From: Rhodocyclales bacterium
Lineage (GTDB): Bacteria > Pseudomonadota > Gammaproteobacteria > Burkholderiales > Rhodocyclaceae
NCBI GenBank assembly: GCA_021413665.1
Contig: JAIOPW010000328.1
Coordinates: 1-6,189 of the forward strand
Direction: 5' to 3'
DNA length: 6,189 nt
The notes under the pieces were generated by a model that worked only from the letters and a program-made list of their open reading frames with translations, was not told where the DNA came from and ran no database searches. Both the position numbers and the translations under genes were made by a program. Below are positions 1-5,972 of this stretch, in pieces (the first letter of the stretch is position 1; the number at the start of each line of letters is the position of its first letter).

Positions 1-794
1 AACATCGGCGAACGATCCAGGCCGGAACGAATGATGTCGTGCGTGAGTGCATTGGTGTGGGTGATCCAGCACGGAACCTGCCGCGGATGCTGGCTACGGC
101 TACCCATGAAAGAAAACACCGGCTCCGGGTCATCTCCGGGCTGCGCCTGCAACATTGAGTAGTCGATGCTACGCCCGTCGAGACGCGGCGGCGTTCCGGT
201 CTTGAGTCGACCGACCGGAAGCTGGATCTCCTTCAGGCGCTCGGCCAAGGAAATCGCCGCGGGATCTCCAAAGCGCCCTGCCCGGTAGCTGGCCAGCCCG
301 ACATGAACCAGACCATTGAGAAAAGTCCCCGCGGTCAGCACTACGGTCGGGGCCTCGAAACGGATGCCGAGTTGCGTCACCACACCACCGACACGGTCGC
401 CCTTGAGGATCAAGTCGTCCGCAGCTTGCTGGAACAGGCTTAGATTGGGCTGGCTTTCAAGACGACGACGAATGGCCAGCTTGTACAACTGGCGATCGGT
501 CTGGGCGCGCGTAGCCCGCACCGCCGGCCCCTTTGAGGCATTGAGGATGCGAAATTGAATGCCTGCTTCGTCGGCCGCAGTCGCCATCGCACCACCCAAG
601 GCGTCGAGCTCCTTGACCAGATGCCCCTTTCCGATCCCGCCGATCGAGGGATTGCAGGACATTGCTCCCAGGGTTTCGATGTTATGGGTGAGGAGCAGGG
701 TTCGCGCTCCAGACCTGGCAGAGGCCAGCGCAGCCTCGGTTCCCGCATGGCCTCCGCCAATCACGATGACATCGAATGAAGCTGGGAAATACAC
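1..794 (-). CDS. mnmG: MnmG (GidA) tRNA uridine-5-carboxymethylaminomethyl modification enzyme, N-terminal 264 codons, 3' part beyond window
   Basis: MnmG is a cytoplasmic FAD enzyme. With the GTPase MnmE it installs the cmnm5 group on wobble uridine 34 of certain tRNAs. The reading frame runs open from 794 through the left edge. Visible are the FAD-binding Rossmann motif VIGGGHAGTEAA (residues about 11-22), the conserved segment MSCNPSIGGIGKGHLVKE (45-62), the block GIQFRILNASKGPAVRATRA, and the RLKTGTPPR motif further on. I chose the GTG at 792-794 because the predicted N-terminus, (M)YFPASFDVIVIGGG, matches the family's usual start. It also puts the conserved cysteine at residue 47, as in the E. 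coli enzyme. The Shine-Dalgarno is weak: only a GGG about 9 nt upstream. The C-terminal part, including the second conserved cysteine and the MnmE- and tRNA-binding regions, lies outside. Neighbours are parS sites and a terminator upstream. In many proteobacteria rsmG, parA and parB follow. The family call is secure. Confidence 0.96.
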   Translation of the reverse strand, partial: MYFPASFDVIVIGGGHAGTEAALASARSGARTLLLTHNIETLGAMSCNPSIGGIGKGHLVKELDALGGAMATAADEAGIQFRILNASKGPAVRATRAQTDRQLYKLAIRRRLESQPNLSLFQQAADDLILKGDRVGGVVTQLGIRFEAPTVVLTAGTFLNGLVHVGLASYRAGRFGDPAAISLAERLKEIQLPVGRLKTGTPPRLDGRSIDYSMLQAQPGDDPEPVFSFMGSRSQHPRQVPCWITHTNALTHDIIRSGLDRSPM

Positions 795-810
795 GGCGTG
801 CGACCCAAAC

Positions 811-836
811 AAAAAGAGGCGCAATCATACGCCTCT
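811..836 (-). terminator. Rho-independent terminator downstream of the liv operon
   Basis: Read on the minus strand, a perfect 7-bp stem AGAGGCG / CGCCTCT encloses an 8-nt loop. It is followed directly by TTTTT and then GTTTG. The T-run is present only in the minus direction, so it should stop transcripts leaving livF. It sits about 70 nt after the livF stop and only 16 nt before the mnmG GTG codon, which leaves almost no room for an mnmG promoter between terminator and start codon. Confidence 0.85.
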
Positions 837-850
837 CGTTGAGAAAACCA

Positions 851-880
851 AATTTAGCCGTGTTTCACGTGAAACCGCAA
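851..880 (-). promoter_or_regulatory. Candidate sigma-70 promoter for mnmG overlapping a parS site
   Basis: On the minus strand a TTGCGG (875-880) and a TAAATT (851-856) are separated by 18 bp. They match the -35 and -10 consensus at 3/6 and 4/6 positions. The parS site at 861-876 fills most of the spacer, so ParB bound there would cover this promoter. Transcripts from it would run straight into the terminator hairpin at 811-836 before reaching mnmG. The boxes are weak; this is the best candidate I can find in the 113-bp gap, not a confident call. Confidence 0.25.
861..876. other. parS: parS centromere site 1 (ParB binding site)
   Basis: The sequence TGTTTCACGTGAAACC matches the well-conserved bacterial chromosomal parS consensus TGTTTCACGTGAAACA at 15 of 16 positions and keeps the full 14-bp palindromic core GTTTCACGTGAAAC (862-875). 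ParB (Spo0J) dimers load at parS and spread as CTP-dependent clamps. With ParA they segregate the origin region, and they help recruit SMC/condensin. The site is non-coding, between livF and mnmG, as expected for an origin-proximal partition locus. Confidence 0.94.
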
Positions 881-886
881 CGACTT

Positions 887-902
887 GGTTTCACGTGAAA
901 CA
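887..902. other. parS: parS centromere site 2 (ParB binding site)
   Basis: The sequence GGTTTCACGTGAAACA again matches the parS consensus at 15 of 16 positions, with the intact 14-bp palindromic core at 888-901. It is the exact reverse complement of the 16-mer at site 1. The two form a mirrored pair with a 10-bp spacer (GCAACGACTT) and centres 26 bp apart, about two and a half helical turns. The site ends 6 bp before the livF stop codon (908-910). Confidence 0.94.
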
Positions 903-907
903 ACACC

Positions 908-1648
908 TCAATGCTTACCACCCAAGCCGAGGTAGGACTCGACCACTTTCGGATCATCAACCAGTTGTTCGCTGGGACCTTCCAATGCTATTTCTCCTGT
1001 TTCCAGCACATAAGCGTAATCCGCAACCTGCAAGGCGGCCCGCGCATTTTGTTCAACCAGAAGGATGGACACACCCGTCTTCTTGAGGTCTGCAATTACC
1101 CGAAATATCTCGCGCACGATCAACGGCGCAAGTCCGAGGCTGGGTTCGTCAAGCATCAACAACTTGGGCTTCGCCATCAGCGCACGAGCCACGGCAAGCA
1201 TCTGCCGCTCACCGCCTGACAGCGTGCCGGCGTGCTGCATCCGCCGCTCCTTGAGCCGCGGAAATATCTGGAACACCTCCTCCATGGTTTGGCCATGATC
1301 GCGATGTCCCACCCGGTGCCGCATGAAGGCACCCAGCAACAAGTTGTCCTCGACACTCATTTCACCAAACAGCGCGCGCGATTCAGGTACCAGGTTAATG
1401 CCGAGCGCAACCATCTGCTCCACCTCTGCGTCGCCAACCTCCTCCCCCTGAAACCGGATGACCCCGCGCGTGTGTGGCAGCACGCCCATGATCGAAGACA
1501 GCATTGTGGTCTTGCCGGCGCCATTGGGACCGATCACCGTGACGATTTGCCCCTCGCCAACCTTGATGTTTACGTGATGCAGCGCCTCGACCTTGCCATA
1601 GGCGACACACAGATCCTCGACTTCGAGAATGACCCTGGGTTCCTTCAT
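908..1648 (-). CDS. livF: LivF-type ABC transporter ATP-binding protein
   Basis: One of two cytoplasmic ATPase subunits of the branched-chain amino acid-type (HAAT) importer; it would pair with the LivG domain encoded just upstream. The 246-residue product has a Walker A motif GPNGAGKTT (about 40-48), the LivF-style region NLVPESRALFGEMSVEDNL after the Q-loop, a canonical signature LSGGERQ (143-149), and Walker B LLMLDEP followed by SLGLAP (163-175). The H-loop reads VEQN, with glutamine where most ABC ATPases have histidine. This is a known trait of LivF proteins, so it is not damage. I chose the ATG at 1646-1648, which shares one base with the upstream stop (TGATG) and has GGAG 7 nt upstream. 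A TTG one codon earlier (1651) is possible but lies too close to that GGAG. It is the last gene of the operon, followed by parS sites and a terminator. Confidence 0.95.
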   Translation of the reverse strand: MKEPRVILEVEDLCVAYGKVEALHHVNIKVGEGQIVTVIGPNGAGKTTMLSSIMGVLPHTRGVIRFQGEEVGDAEVEQMVALGINLVPESRALFGEMSVEDNLLLGAFMRHRVGHRDHGQTMEEVFQIFPRLKERRMQHAGTLSGGERQMLAVARALMAKPKLLMLDEPSLGLAPLIVREIFRVIADLKKTGVSILLVEQNARAALQVADYAYVLETGEIALEGPSEQLVDDPKVVESYLGLGGKH

Positions 1649-3438
1649 CAATCGACTCCGCCGAGGTAAGCCTCAATCACTGCCGGATTTCGCTGCACAT
1701 CATCGGGCAGGCCCTCGGCAATTTTCTCGCCGAACTCCATGACCACCACCCTGTCGGCCAGACCCATCACAAAATCCATGTCGTGCTCCACCAGCAGGAT
1801 ACCCATGCCTTCACCGCGCAACTTGCGCAACAGGTCCGCCAATGACTGCTTTTCCAGATAGCGCAAACCCGCCGCCGGCTCGTCGAGCAGGAGCAAACAG
1901 GGATCAGCGCACAAGGCCCGCGCGATCTCCAAAGTCCGTTGTTGACCCAGGGCAAGGCTGCCCGCCGCGTCGAACATCGAATCCTTCAGACCCACCCGCT
2001 CCACCTGGCGCGCAGCCTCTGCCAGCAACCGCTGCTCCTCACTCCGCTCCAGATGCAGCATGGCCGGCAACACGCCCTTGCCGCCGCGCAGGTGTGCGCC
2101 AATGGCGGCATTCTCCAAAACGCTCATGGTCGGCAGCAGCCGGACATGCTGAAACGTGCGGCTCATTCCCAGCTTGGCGATTTGGCGCGAATTGAGGCCG
2201 GTCACCGACCGACCCCGAAACAGCACCTCGCCTTCGGTTGCCCGATCGACCCCGGAGACACAGTTGAACATGGTCGACTTGCCGGCCCCATTCGGGCCGA
2301 TCAAGGCCATTATCTCGCCCGCCCCGACAGTGAGACTCATGTTGTTGTTCGCCACCAGACCACCAAAACGCTTGACGACATTTTTTGCCTCCAGCAGTAC
2401 CTGGCCGGTGTCGGGCATGGATTTCCGCGGCAGCGGCTCCCCTTGAGGCACCTCATGCCGCTGTACGCGCTGCGGAACAAGGCGTACCAGAATCGGCCAG
2501 AGACCGTCACGCGCACGTTGCAAGACCAGAATCATCATGAGGCCGAAGACGATCATCTCGAAATTGCCGGACGCTCCCAGCAATTTCGGCAGCCAGTCCT
2601 GGAGCCACTGCTTGAGCACGGTAATGACCCCCGCCCCGATCAATGCGCCCCATACATTGGCAGCGCCACCGACGACAGCCATGAACAAATATTCGATACC
2701 TATATGCAGACCGAACGGTGTCGGATTGACGAAGCGCTGCAAGTGGGCATACAGCCATCCGGAAACACAGGCGAACAAGGCAGCGATGAGGAAGATGACT
2801 GTCTTGGAGCGCGCGGTATCCACACCCATGGCTTCAGCCATGACAACTCCGCCTTTGAGCGCACGAATTGCGCGGCCCTCGCGGGAATCAAGCAGGTTTT
2901 GCGTAAGCCAGACAGCAACCAGCAACACTGCCCAGATCATGTAATAGTAGCTGCGGCCGTCTTTCAGCTCGACACCAAACAAGGCTAGTGCCGGAATGCC
3001 TGACATCCCTGTATGGCCACCAAGAAAGTCGAGATTGCCGAACAAGTAGTAAAGGCTGATACCCCAGGCTATGGTCCCCAGCGGCAGGTAATGTCCCGAA
3101 AGCCGCAATGTCAGCAGACCAAGTACAAGCGCGACTACCGCAGTAACCAGCAGGCCCGCCAACAGACCCAACCACGGCGAGCCGCCTAACATTGACGCCC
3201 AGCCGGGAAGACCTTGTGCGGTCGACAGGTAGGCCGTGGTATATGCGCCGAGCCCGACAAAAGCCGCCTGCCCGAAGGACATCAGCCCCCCGACGCCGGT
3301 GAGAAGCACCAGGCCCAGGGCGACAATGGCGTAGAGGCCAATGTAGTTGAGCAATGTGACATGGAACTCGGAGACCACCTGCGGCGCAAGCAGCAGCAGG
3401 CCAAGGAACCCGGCGAGAAGGACACGCGGCGACATCAT
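1648..3438 (-). CDS. Fused LivM permease - LivG ATPase of the HAAT-type ABC transporter
   Basis: A 596-residue protein joins two parts that are separate genes in E. coli. Residues about 5-317 are the LivM-type permease: multiple hydrophobic segments, the LivM hallmark GLMSFGQAAFVGLGAYTTAY (51-70), and the cytoplasmic ATPase-contact loop EGRAIRALKGGVVMAEAMGVD (187-207). A charged linker follows at about 318-342. The rest is the LivG-type ATPase: Walker A GPNGAGKST (381-389), Q-loop SRTFQHVRL (426-434), signature LALGQQR (495-501), Walker B LLLLDEP (515-521) and the H-loop histidine in VEHDMDFV (552). The frame is uninterrupted, so this is a true fusion. The start ATG at 3436-3438 overlaps the livH stop by 4 nt (ATGA). 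The second ATG at 3433-3435 is equally plausible, since GAGGAGG lies 4 nt before the first and 7 nt before the second. An in-frame ATG at 3477 lies deep inside livH and is unlikely. Such fusions are known among betaproteobacterial HAAT transporters. Confidence 0.95.
   Translation of the reverse strand: MMSPRVLLAGFLGLLLLAPQVVSEFHVTLLNYIGLYAIVALGLVLLTGVGGLMSFGQAAFVGLGAYTTAYLSTAQGLPGWASMLGGSPWLGLLAGLLVTAVVALVLGLLTLRLSGHYLPLGTIAWGISLYYLFGNLDFLGGHTGMSGIPALALFGVELKDGRSYYYMIWAVLLVAVWLTQNLLDSREGRAIRALKGGVVMAEAMGVDTARSKTVIFLIAALFACVSGWLYAHLQRFVNPTPFGLHIGIEYLFMAVVGGAANVWGALIGAGVITVLKQWLQDWLPKLLGASGNFEMIVFGLMMILVLQRARDGLWPILVRLVPQRVQRHEVPQGEPLPRKSMPDTGQVLLEAKNVVKRFGGLVANNNMSLTVGAGEIMALIGPNGAGKSTMFNCVSGVDRATEGEVLFRGRSVTGLNSRQIAKLGMSRTFQHVRLLPTMSVLENAAIGAHLRGGKGVLPAMLHLERSEEQRLLAEAARQVERVGLKDSMFDAAGSLALGQQRTLEIARALCADPCLLLLDEPAAGLRYLEKQSLADLLRKLRGEGMGILLVEHDMDFVMGLADRVVVMEFGEKIAEGLPDDVQRNPAVIEAYLGGVD
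1656..1659 (-). promoter_or_regulatory. Ribosome binding site of livF
   Basis: GGAG on the minus strand lies 7 nt before the ATG at 1646-1648 and only 4 nt before the alternative TTG at 1651. It favours the ATG. It is inside the end of the livM-livG coding region, consistent with coupled translation across the TGATG junction. Confidence 0.6.
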
Positions 3439-4475
3439 TCGTCCTCCTCGACGTGCCGAGTGGTCAGCGAAAGCCAAACCAGTACCGGAATAATCAAGGT
3501 GAATACGATCACTTCCTTGAAGGCGGAAGCCCAGAAGGAAGAAAACGCTTCCAGCAAACCGACCAGTATCGCGCCCGCCGCGGCAATCGGATAGCTGCCG
3601 AGGCCGCCAACGATGGCACCGACAAAGCCCTTCAAGCCGATGAGGAATCCGGTGTCGTAGTAGATCGTCGTAATGGGTGCGATCAGAATTCCGGAAAACG
3701 CCCCGATGAGCGCAGCCAGCAGAAAAGACAGCTTGCCGGCCATGATGGTCGAGATCCCCATCAGGCGCGCGCCGGTGCGATTCATCGCTGTCGCGCGCAA
3801 AGCCTTGCCATAGATGGTGCGCTCAAAAAATACCGCTAGCGCGACGATCAACAGCAAGCTGGCACCCACCACCCACAGCGTCTGTCCATTCACCTTGACC
3901 AGACCCAGGTCGAAGCTCGCATCCGAAAAGGCTGGCGTGCGCGAACCTTCCGCACCAAAAAACAGCAGTCCCAGGCCCACCAGGGCAAGATGTACCGCAA
4001 CCGAAACAATCAGCAAGACCAGCACACTGGCCTCCGCCAGCGGCTGAAAAGCCAGACGATAGACCATGGGCCCCAGCGGCACCACCAGGACCAGCGCCAG
4101 TGCTATCTGAGCCAGCAACGGAAACTCGCTTGGCTTCAGCAGGAAGACAATCGCCGCTACGGCAGCCGGATAGACCAGATTCCAGCCGACGATACGCGGA
4201 ATCCGGCGCAACACGCCGGAACGCAACGCAATGGTGAGATCAACCAGGGCAACCGCAACGCCGGCGCCGATCAGCAACCAGAGCGTACCCGGCGTCTTGC
4301 CGGCCTGAAAACTTGCCAGGGTCAAGGCGCCGAAAGCAACGAATTCGCCTTGCGGAATATAGATTACGCGGGTGACCGTAAAGACGAGTACCAGTGCCAA
4401 CGACAACAGCGCATAGATGGCGCCGTTGGTTATCCCGTCCTGCCCCAGCAGGAGCGCAATTTGCAGATCCATCAT
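3435..4475 (-). CDS. livH: LivH-type permease of the HAAT-type ABC transporter
   Basis: An inner-membrane channel subunit that would pair with the LivM half of the fusion protein. The N-terminal segment DGITNGAIYALLSLALVLVF followed by RVIYIPQGEFVAFGAL (about 13-51) is typical of LivH. The ATPase-contact loop is YGKALRATAMNRTGARLMGI (222-241), and the C-terminal part carries GLKGFVGAIVGGLGSYPIAAAG (280-301). At 346 residues it is about 40 longer than E. coli LivH. The excess is a stretch near residues 75-140 with extra hydrophobic segments. Two adjacent ATGs (4473-4475 and 4470-4472) are possible starts. The upstream GAG is weak and lies 5 or 8 nt away, so the choice changes only one residue. 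The gene follows the binding protein gene after a 157-bp gap and overlaps the next gene by 4 nt. The family is clear; the exact substrate is not. Confidence 0.94.
   Translation of the reverse strand: MMDLQIALLLGQDGITNGAIYALLSLALVLVFTVTRVIYIPQGEFVAFGALTLASFQAGKTPGTLWLLIGAGVAVALVDLTIALRSGVLRRIPRIVGWNLVYPAAVAAIVFLLKPSEFPLLAQIALALVLVVPLGPMVYRLAFQPLAEASVLVLLIVSVAVHLALVGLGLLFFGAEGSRTPAFSDASFDLGLVKVNGQTLWVVGASLLLIVALAVFFERTIYGKALRATAMNRTGARLMGISTIMAGKLSFLLAALIGAFSGILIAPITTIYYDTGFLIGLKGFVGAIVGGLGSYPIAAAGAILVGLLEAFSSFWASAFKEVIVFTLIIPVLVWLSLTTRHVEEDE
3443..3449 (-). promoter_or_regulatory. Strong Shine-Dalgarno for the livM-livG fusion
   Basis: GAGGAGG on the minus strand lies within the last codons of livH, 4 nt before the ATG at 3436-3438 and 7 nt before the ATG at 3433-3435. 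It decides the start of the fusion gene against the upstream in-frame ATG at 3477. Its strength suggests independent initiation as well as coupling to livH translation. Confidence 0.8.
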
Positions 4476-4632
4476 CCGTTCTCAAGTAAGCCCGTGAAAC
4501 CTGTTGGGTCGCCCGCGGCGTCAAGCTCAGACCATGGCAGACCCATCTCGGATCCGCCCCTCCGGGAAGCAACGCGAGCCGGATGCATTGCCCGATTCGC
4601 CTTTTTCGTCTTTATTCCTGTATCCGCAAAAC

Positions 4633-5778
4633 CTACTTGTCGAGCTTCCAGGCCCCCTTGTCGATCTGCACCATGACACGGGCGCGCTGATCGAAACCCA
4701 GATGATCGCTGGGCGACATGTTGAATACGCCATGTACACCAACCAGATCCCTGGTGGCTTCGAGCGCATCGCGCAAGGCGGCACGAAACTCCCTGGTGCC
4801 CGGCTGCGCCTTCTTAAGCGCCGCCGGGACGGCGTTCTGCAGCAACAGCCCGGCATCCCATGCATGGCCACCAAATGTCGCCACACTGCCTTTGCCGTGA
4901 GCCGCTTCGTACTTCGCGATATACATCAACGACGGTTTCTTGATCGGGTTGTTGTCCGGTAATTGTGCCGCGACCAGCATCGGACCAGCCGGCAGATATG
5001 TTCCCTCGACGTTCTTGCCTCCCACGCGCAGGAAATCATTGTTGGCCACGCCATGCGTCTGATAGAACTTGCCGGCGTAGCCCCGCTCTTTCAGTCCGAC
5101 CTGCGGCATCGCCGCTGGTGTTCCCGAACCCGCGACCAGCACGGCGTCCGGCTTGGCCGCCATGATCTTCAACACCTGCCCGGTCACTGACGTGTCGGCA
5201 CGACCATATCGCTCGTTGGCGACGATCTTGAGTTTGTAGGTATCCGCGTACTTGGTAAATTCCTGATACCAGCCTTCGCCGTAGGCGTCATTGAAACCGA
5301 TGAATGCGACGGTCTTGATGCCGCGGTCCGCCATGTGGGCGGCGATGGCCGTCGCCATGTGCTGGTCGTGCTGCGGGGTCTTGAACATCCACCTGGTCTT
5401 CGGGTTTGCCGGATCGACAATCCGCGCCGAAGCCGCCATCGAAATGGCGGGTGTTTCTGCCTCCGCCACGACGTCGATTATCGCCAGCGAATTGGGAGTA
5501 ATGGTTGATCCGATAATGATATCGACGTGGTTTTCCGAGATCAGCTTGCGCACATTCTTGACGGCGGTGGTCGTGTCCGAGGCGTCATCGAGAACGATAT
5601 AGCTCACCTTCTGGCCGGCAATGGTGGCAGGCAACAAGGCAATCGTGTTCTTCTCCGGAATTCCCAGCGAGGCCGCCGGACCGGTCGCGGACAGCGTAAC
5701 GCCGACCGTAATGTCGGCATACACCGAAAAAGCGGCGCCGACCGTCGCCAGTGCAACGACAATGTTATTAAATTTCAT
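4633..5778 (-). CDS. Periplasmic substrate-binding protein of the LivJ/LivK type (HAAT ABC transporter)
   Basis: The 381-residue product is a type I periplasmic binding protein that delivers substrate to the LivH/LivM channel. It starts with a Sec signal peptide: MKFNN, a hydrophobic core to about residue 19, and likely cleavage after VYA (A21|D22). There is no lipobox cysteine, so it is probably soluble in the periplasm. The mature part opens with ITVGVTLSATGPAASLGI. The first lobe includes VLDDASDTTTAVKNVRKLI (62-80) and the likely ligand-contact segments GSTITPNS (90-97) and SMAAS (113-117). The second lobe includes FNDAYGEGW (162-170). I chose the ATG at 5776-5778 because GGGGGGAG lies 8 nt upstream and the signal peptide starts there. 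An in-frame ATG 21 codons upstream lacks a Shine-Dalgarno and would bury the signal peptide. Several segments look more like binding proteins tied to aromatic-acid uptake than E. coli LivJ, so the substrate is left open and no symbol is given. Confidence 0.92.
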   Translation of the reverse strand: MKFNNIVVALATVGAAFSVYADITVGVTLSATGPAASLGIPEKNTIALLPATIAGQKVSYIVLDDASDTTTAVKNVRKLISENHVDIIIGSTITPNSLAIIDVVAEAETPAISMAASARIVDPANPKTRWMFKTPQHDQHMATAIAAHMADRGIKTVAFIGFNDAYGEGWYQEFTKYADTYKLKIVANERYGRADTSVTGQVLKIMAAKPDAVLVAGSGTPAAMPQVGLKERGYAGKFYQTHGVANNDFLRVGGKNVEGTYLPAGPMLVAAQLPDNNPIKKPSLMYIAKYEAAHGKGSVATFGGHAWDAGLLLQNAVPAALKKAQPGTREFRAALRDALEATRDLVGVHGVFNMSPSDHLGFDQRARVMVQIDKGAWKLDK

Positions 5779-5786
5779 ACGCGAAG

Positions 5787-5794
5787 CTCCCCCC
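5787..5794 (-). promoter_or_regulatory. Strong Shine-Dalgarno of the binding protein gene
   Basis: GGGGGGAG on the minus strand ends 8 nt before the ATG at 5776-5778. It settles the start codon of the binding protein and fits high expression, as expected for a periplasmic receptor made in excess over its permease. Confidence 0.8.
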
Positions 5795-5861
5795 AGTTTA
5801 ACGTCGCCCAGATGCATCATTAGGCGGCAAAAATCGCACATAATGAACTGTATTACTTGTT

Positions 5862-5890
5862 AGTATAGACAAACCAGAAGCAAAGTGCAG
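5862..5890 (-). promoter_or_regulatory. Candidate sigma-70 promoter of the liv operon
   Basis: On the minus strand TATACT (5862-5867) matches the -10 consensus at 5 of 6 positions. The hexamer 17 bp upstream, CTGCAC (5885-5890), is a poor -35. The predicted start near 5855 would leave a leader of about 75 nt before the binding protein ATG. The surrounding sequence is AT-rich compared with the coding DNA. A short dyad, TACT-AACA-AGTA, begins inside the -10 and could be an operator half or chance. With such a weak -35 an activator may be needed; that is inference. Confidence 0.4.
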
Positions 5891-5972
5891 AATATTACAT
5901 GGTCCAACCACCAGCATAGCAACATCGGTACAAATACGGCCGCTTTGCCGGCGCAAAAAGCACAGGCCAGCA

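Noticed and set aside
440..760. Minus-strand open frame of about 106 codons inside the mnmG region
   Set aside because: It is a different frame from the clearly recognisable MnmG protein, its translation is arginine- and proline-rich with no family resemblance, and it is fully nested.
1939..2988. Plus-strand open frame of about 349 codons
   Set aside because: It is antisense to the livM-livG fusion, whose motifs are unmistakable. The translation is rich in Gln, His, Arg and Pro without domains, typical of an antisense shadow in GC-rich DNA.
4491..4501. CCCGTGAAACC resembling half of a parS site
   Set aside because: Only one half of the palindrome is present, so it is not a credible ParB loading site.
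4535..4542. CCATGG palindrome flanked by direct GGTCTG copies in the gap before livH
   Set aside because: It is too short and isolated to separate from chance, and no known operator resembles it.
5779..5841. In-frame 21-codon N-terminal extension of the binding protein (ATG at 5839-5841)
   Set aside because: It has no Shine-Dalgarno and would place a charged stretch before the signal peptide. The ATG at 5776-5778 has a strong GGGGGGAG at proper spacing.
5935..5955. GC-rich inverted repeat GCCG...CGGC after the TSUP gene, as a possible terminator
   Set aside because: The stem is only about 4 bp and no T-run follows on either strand.
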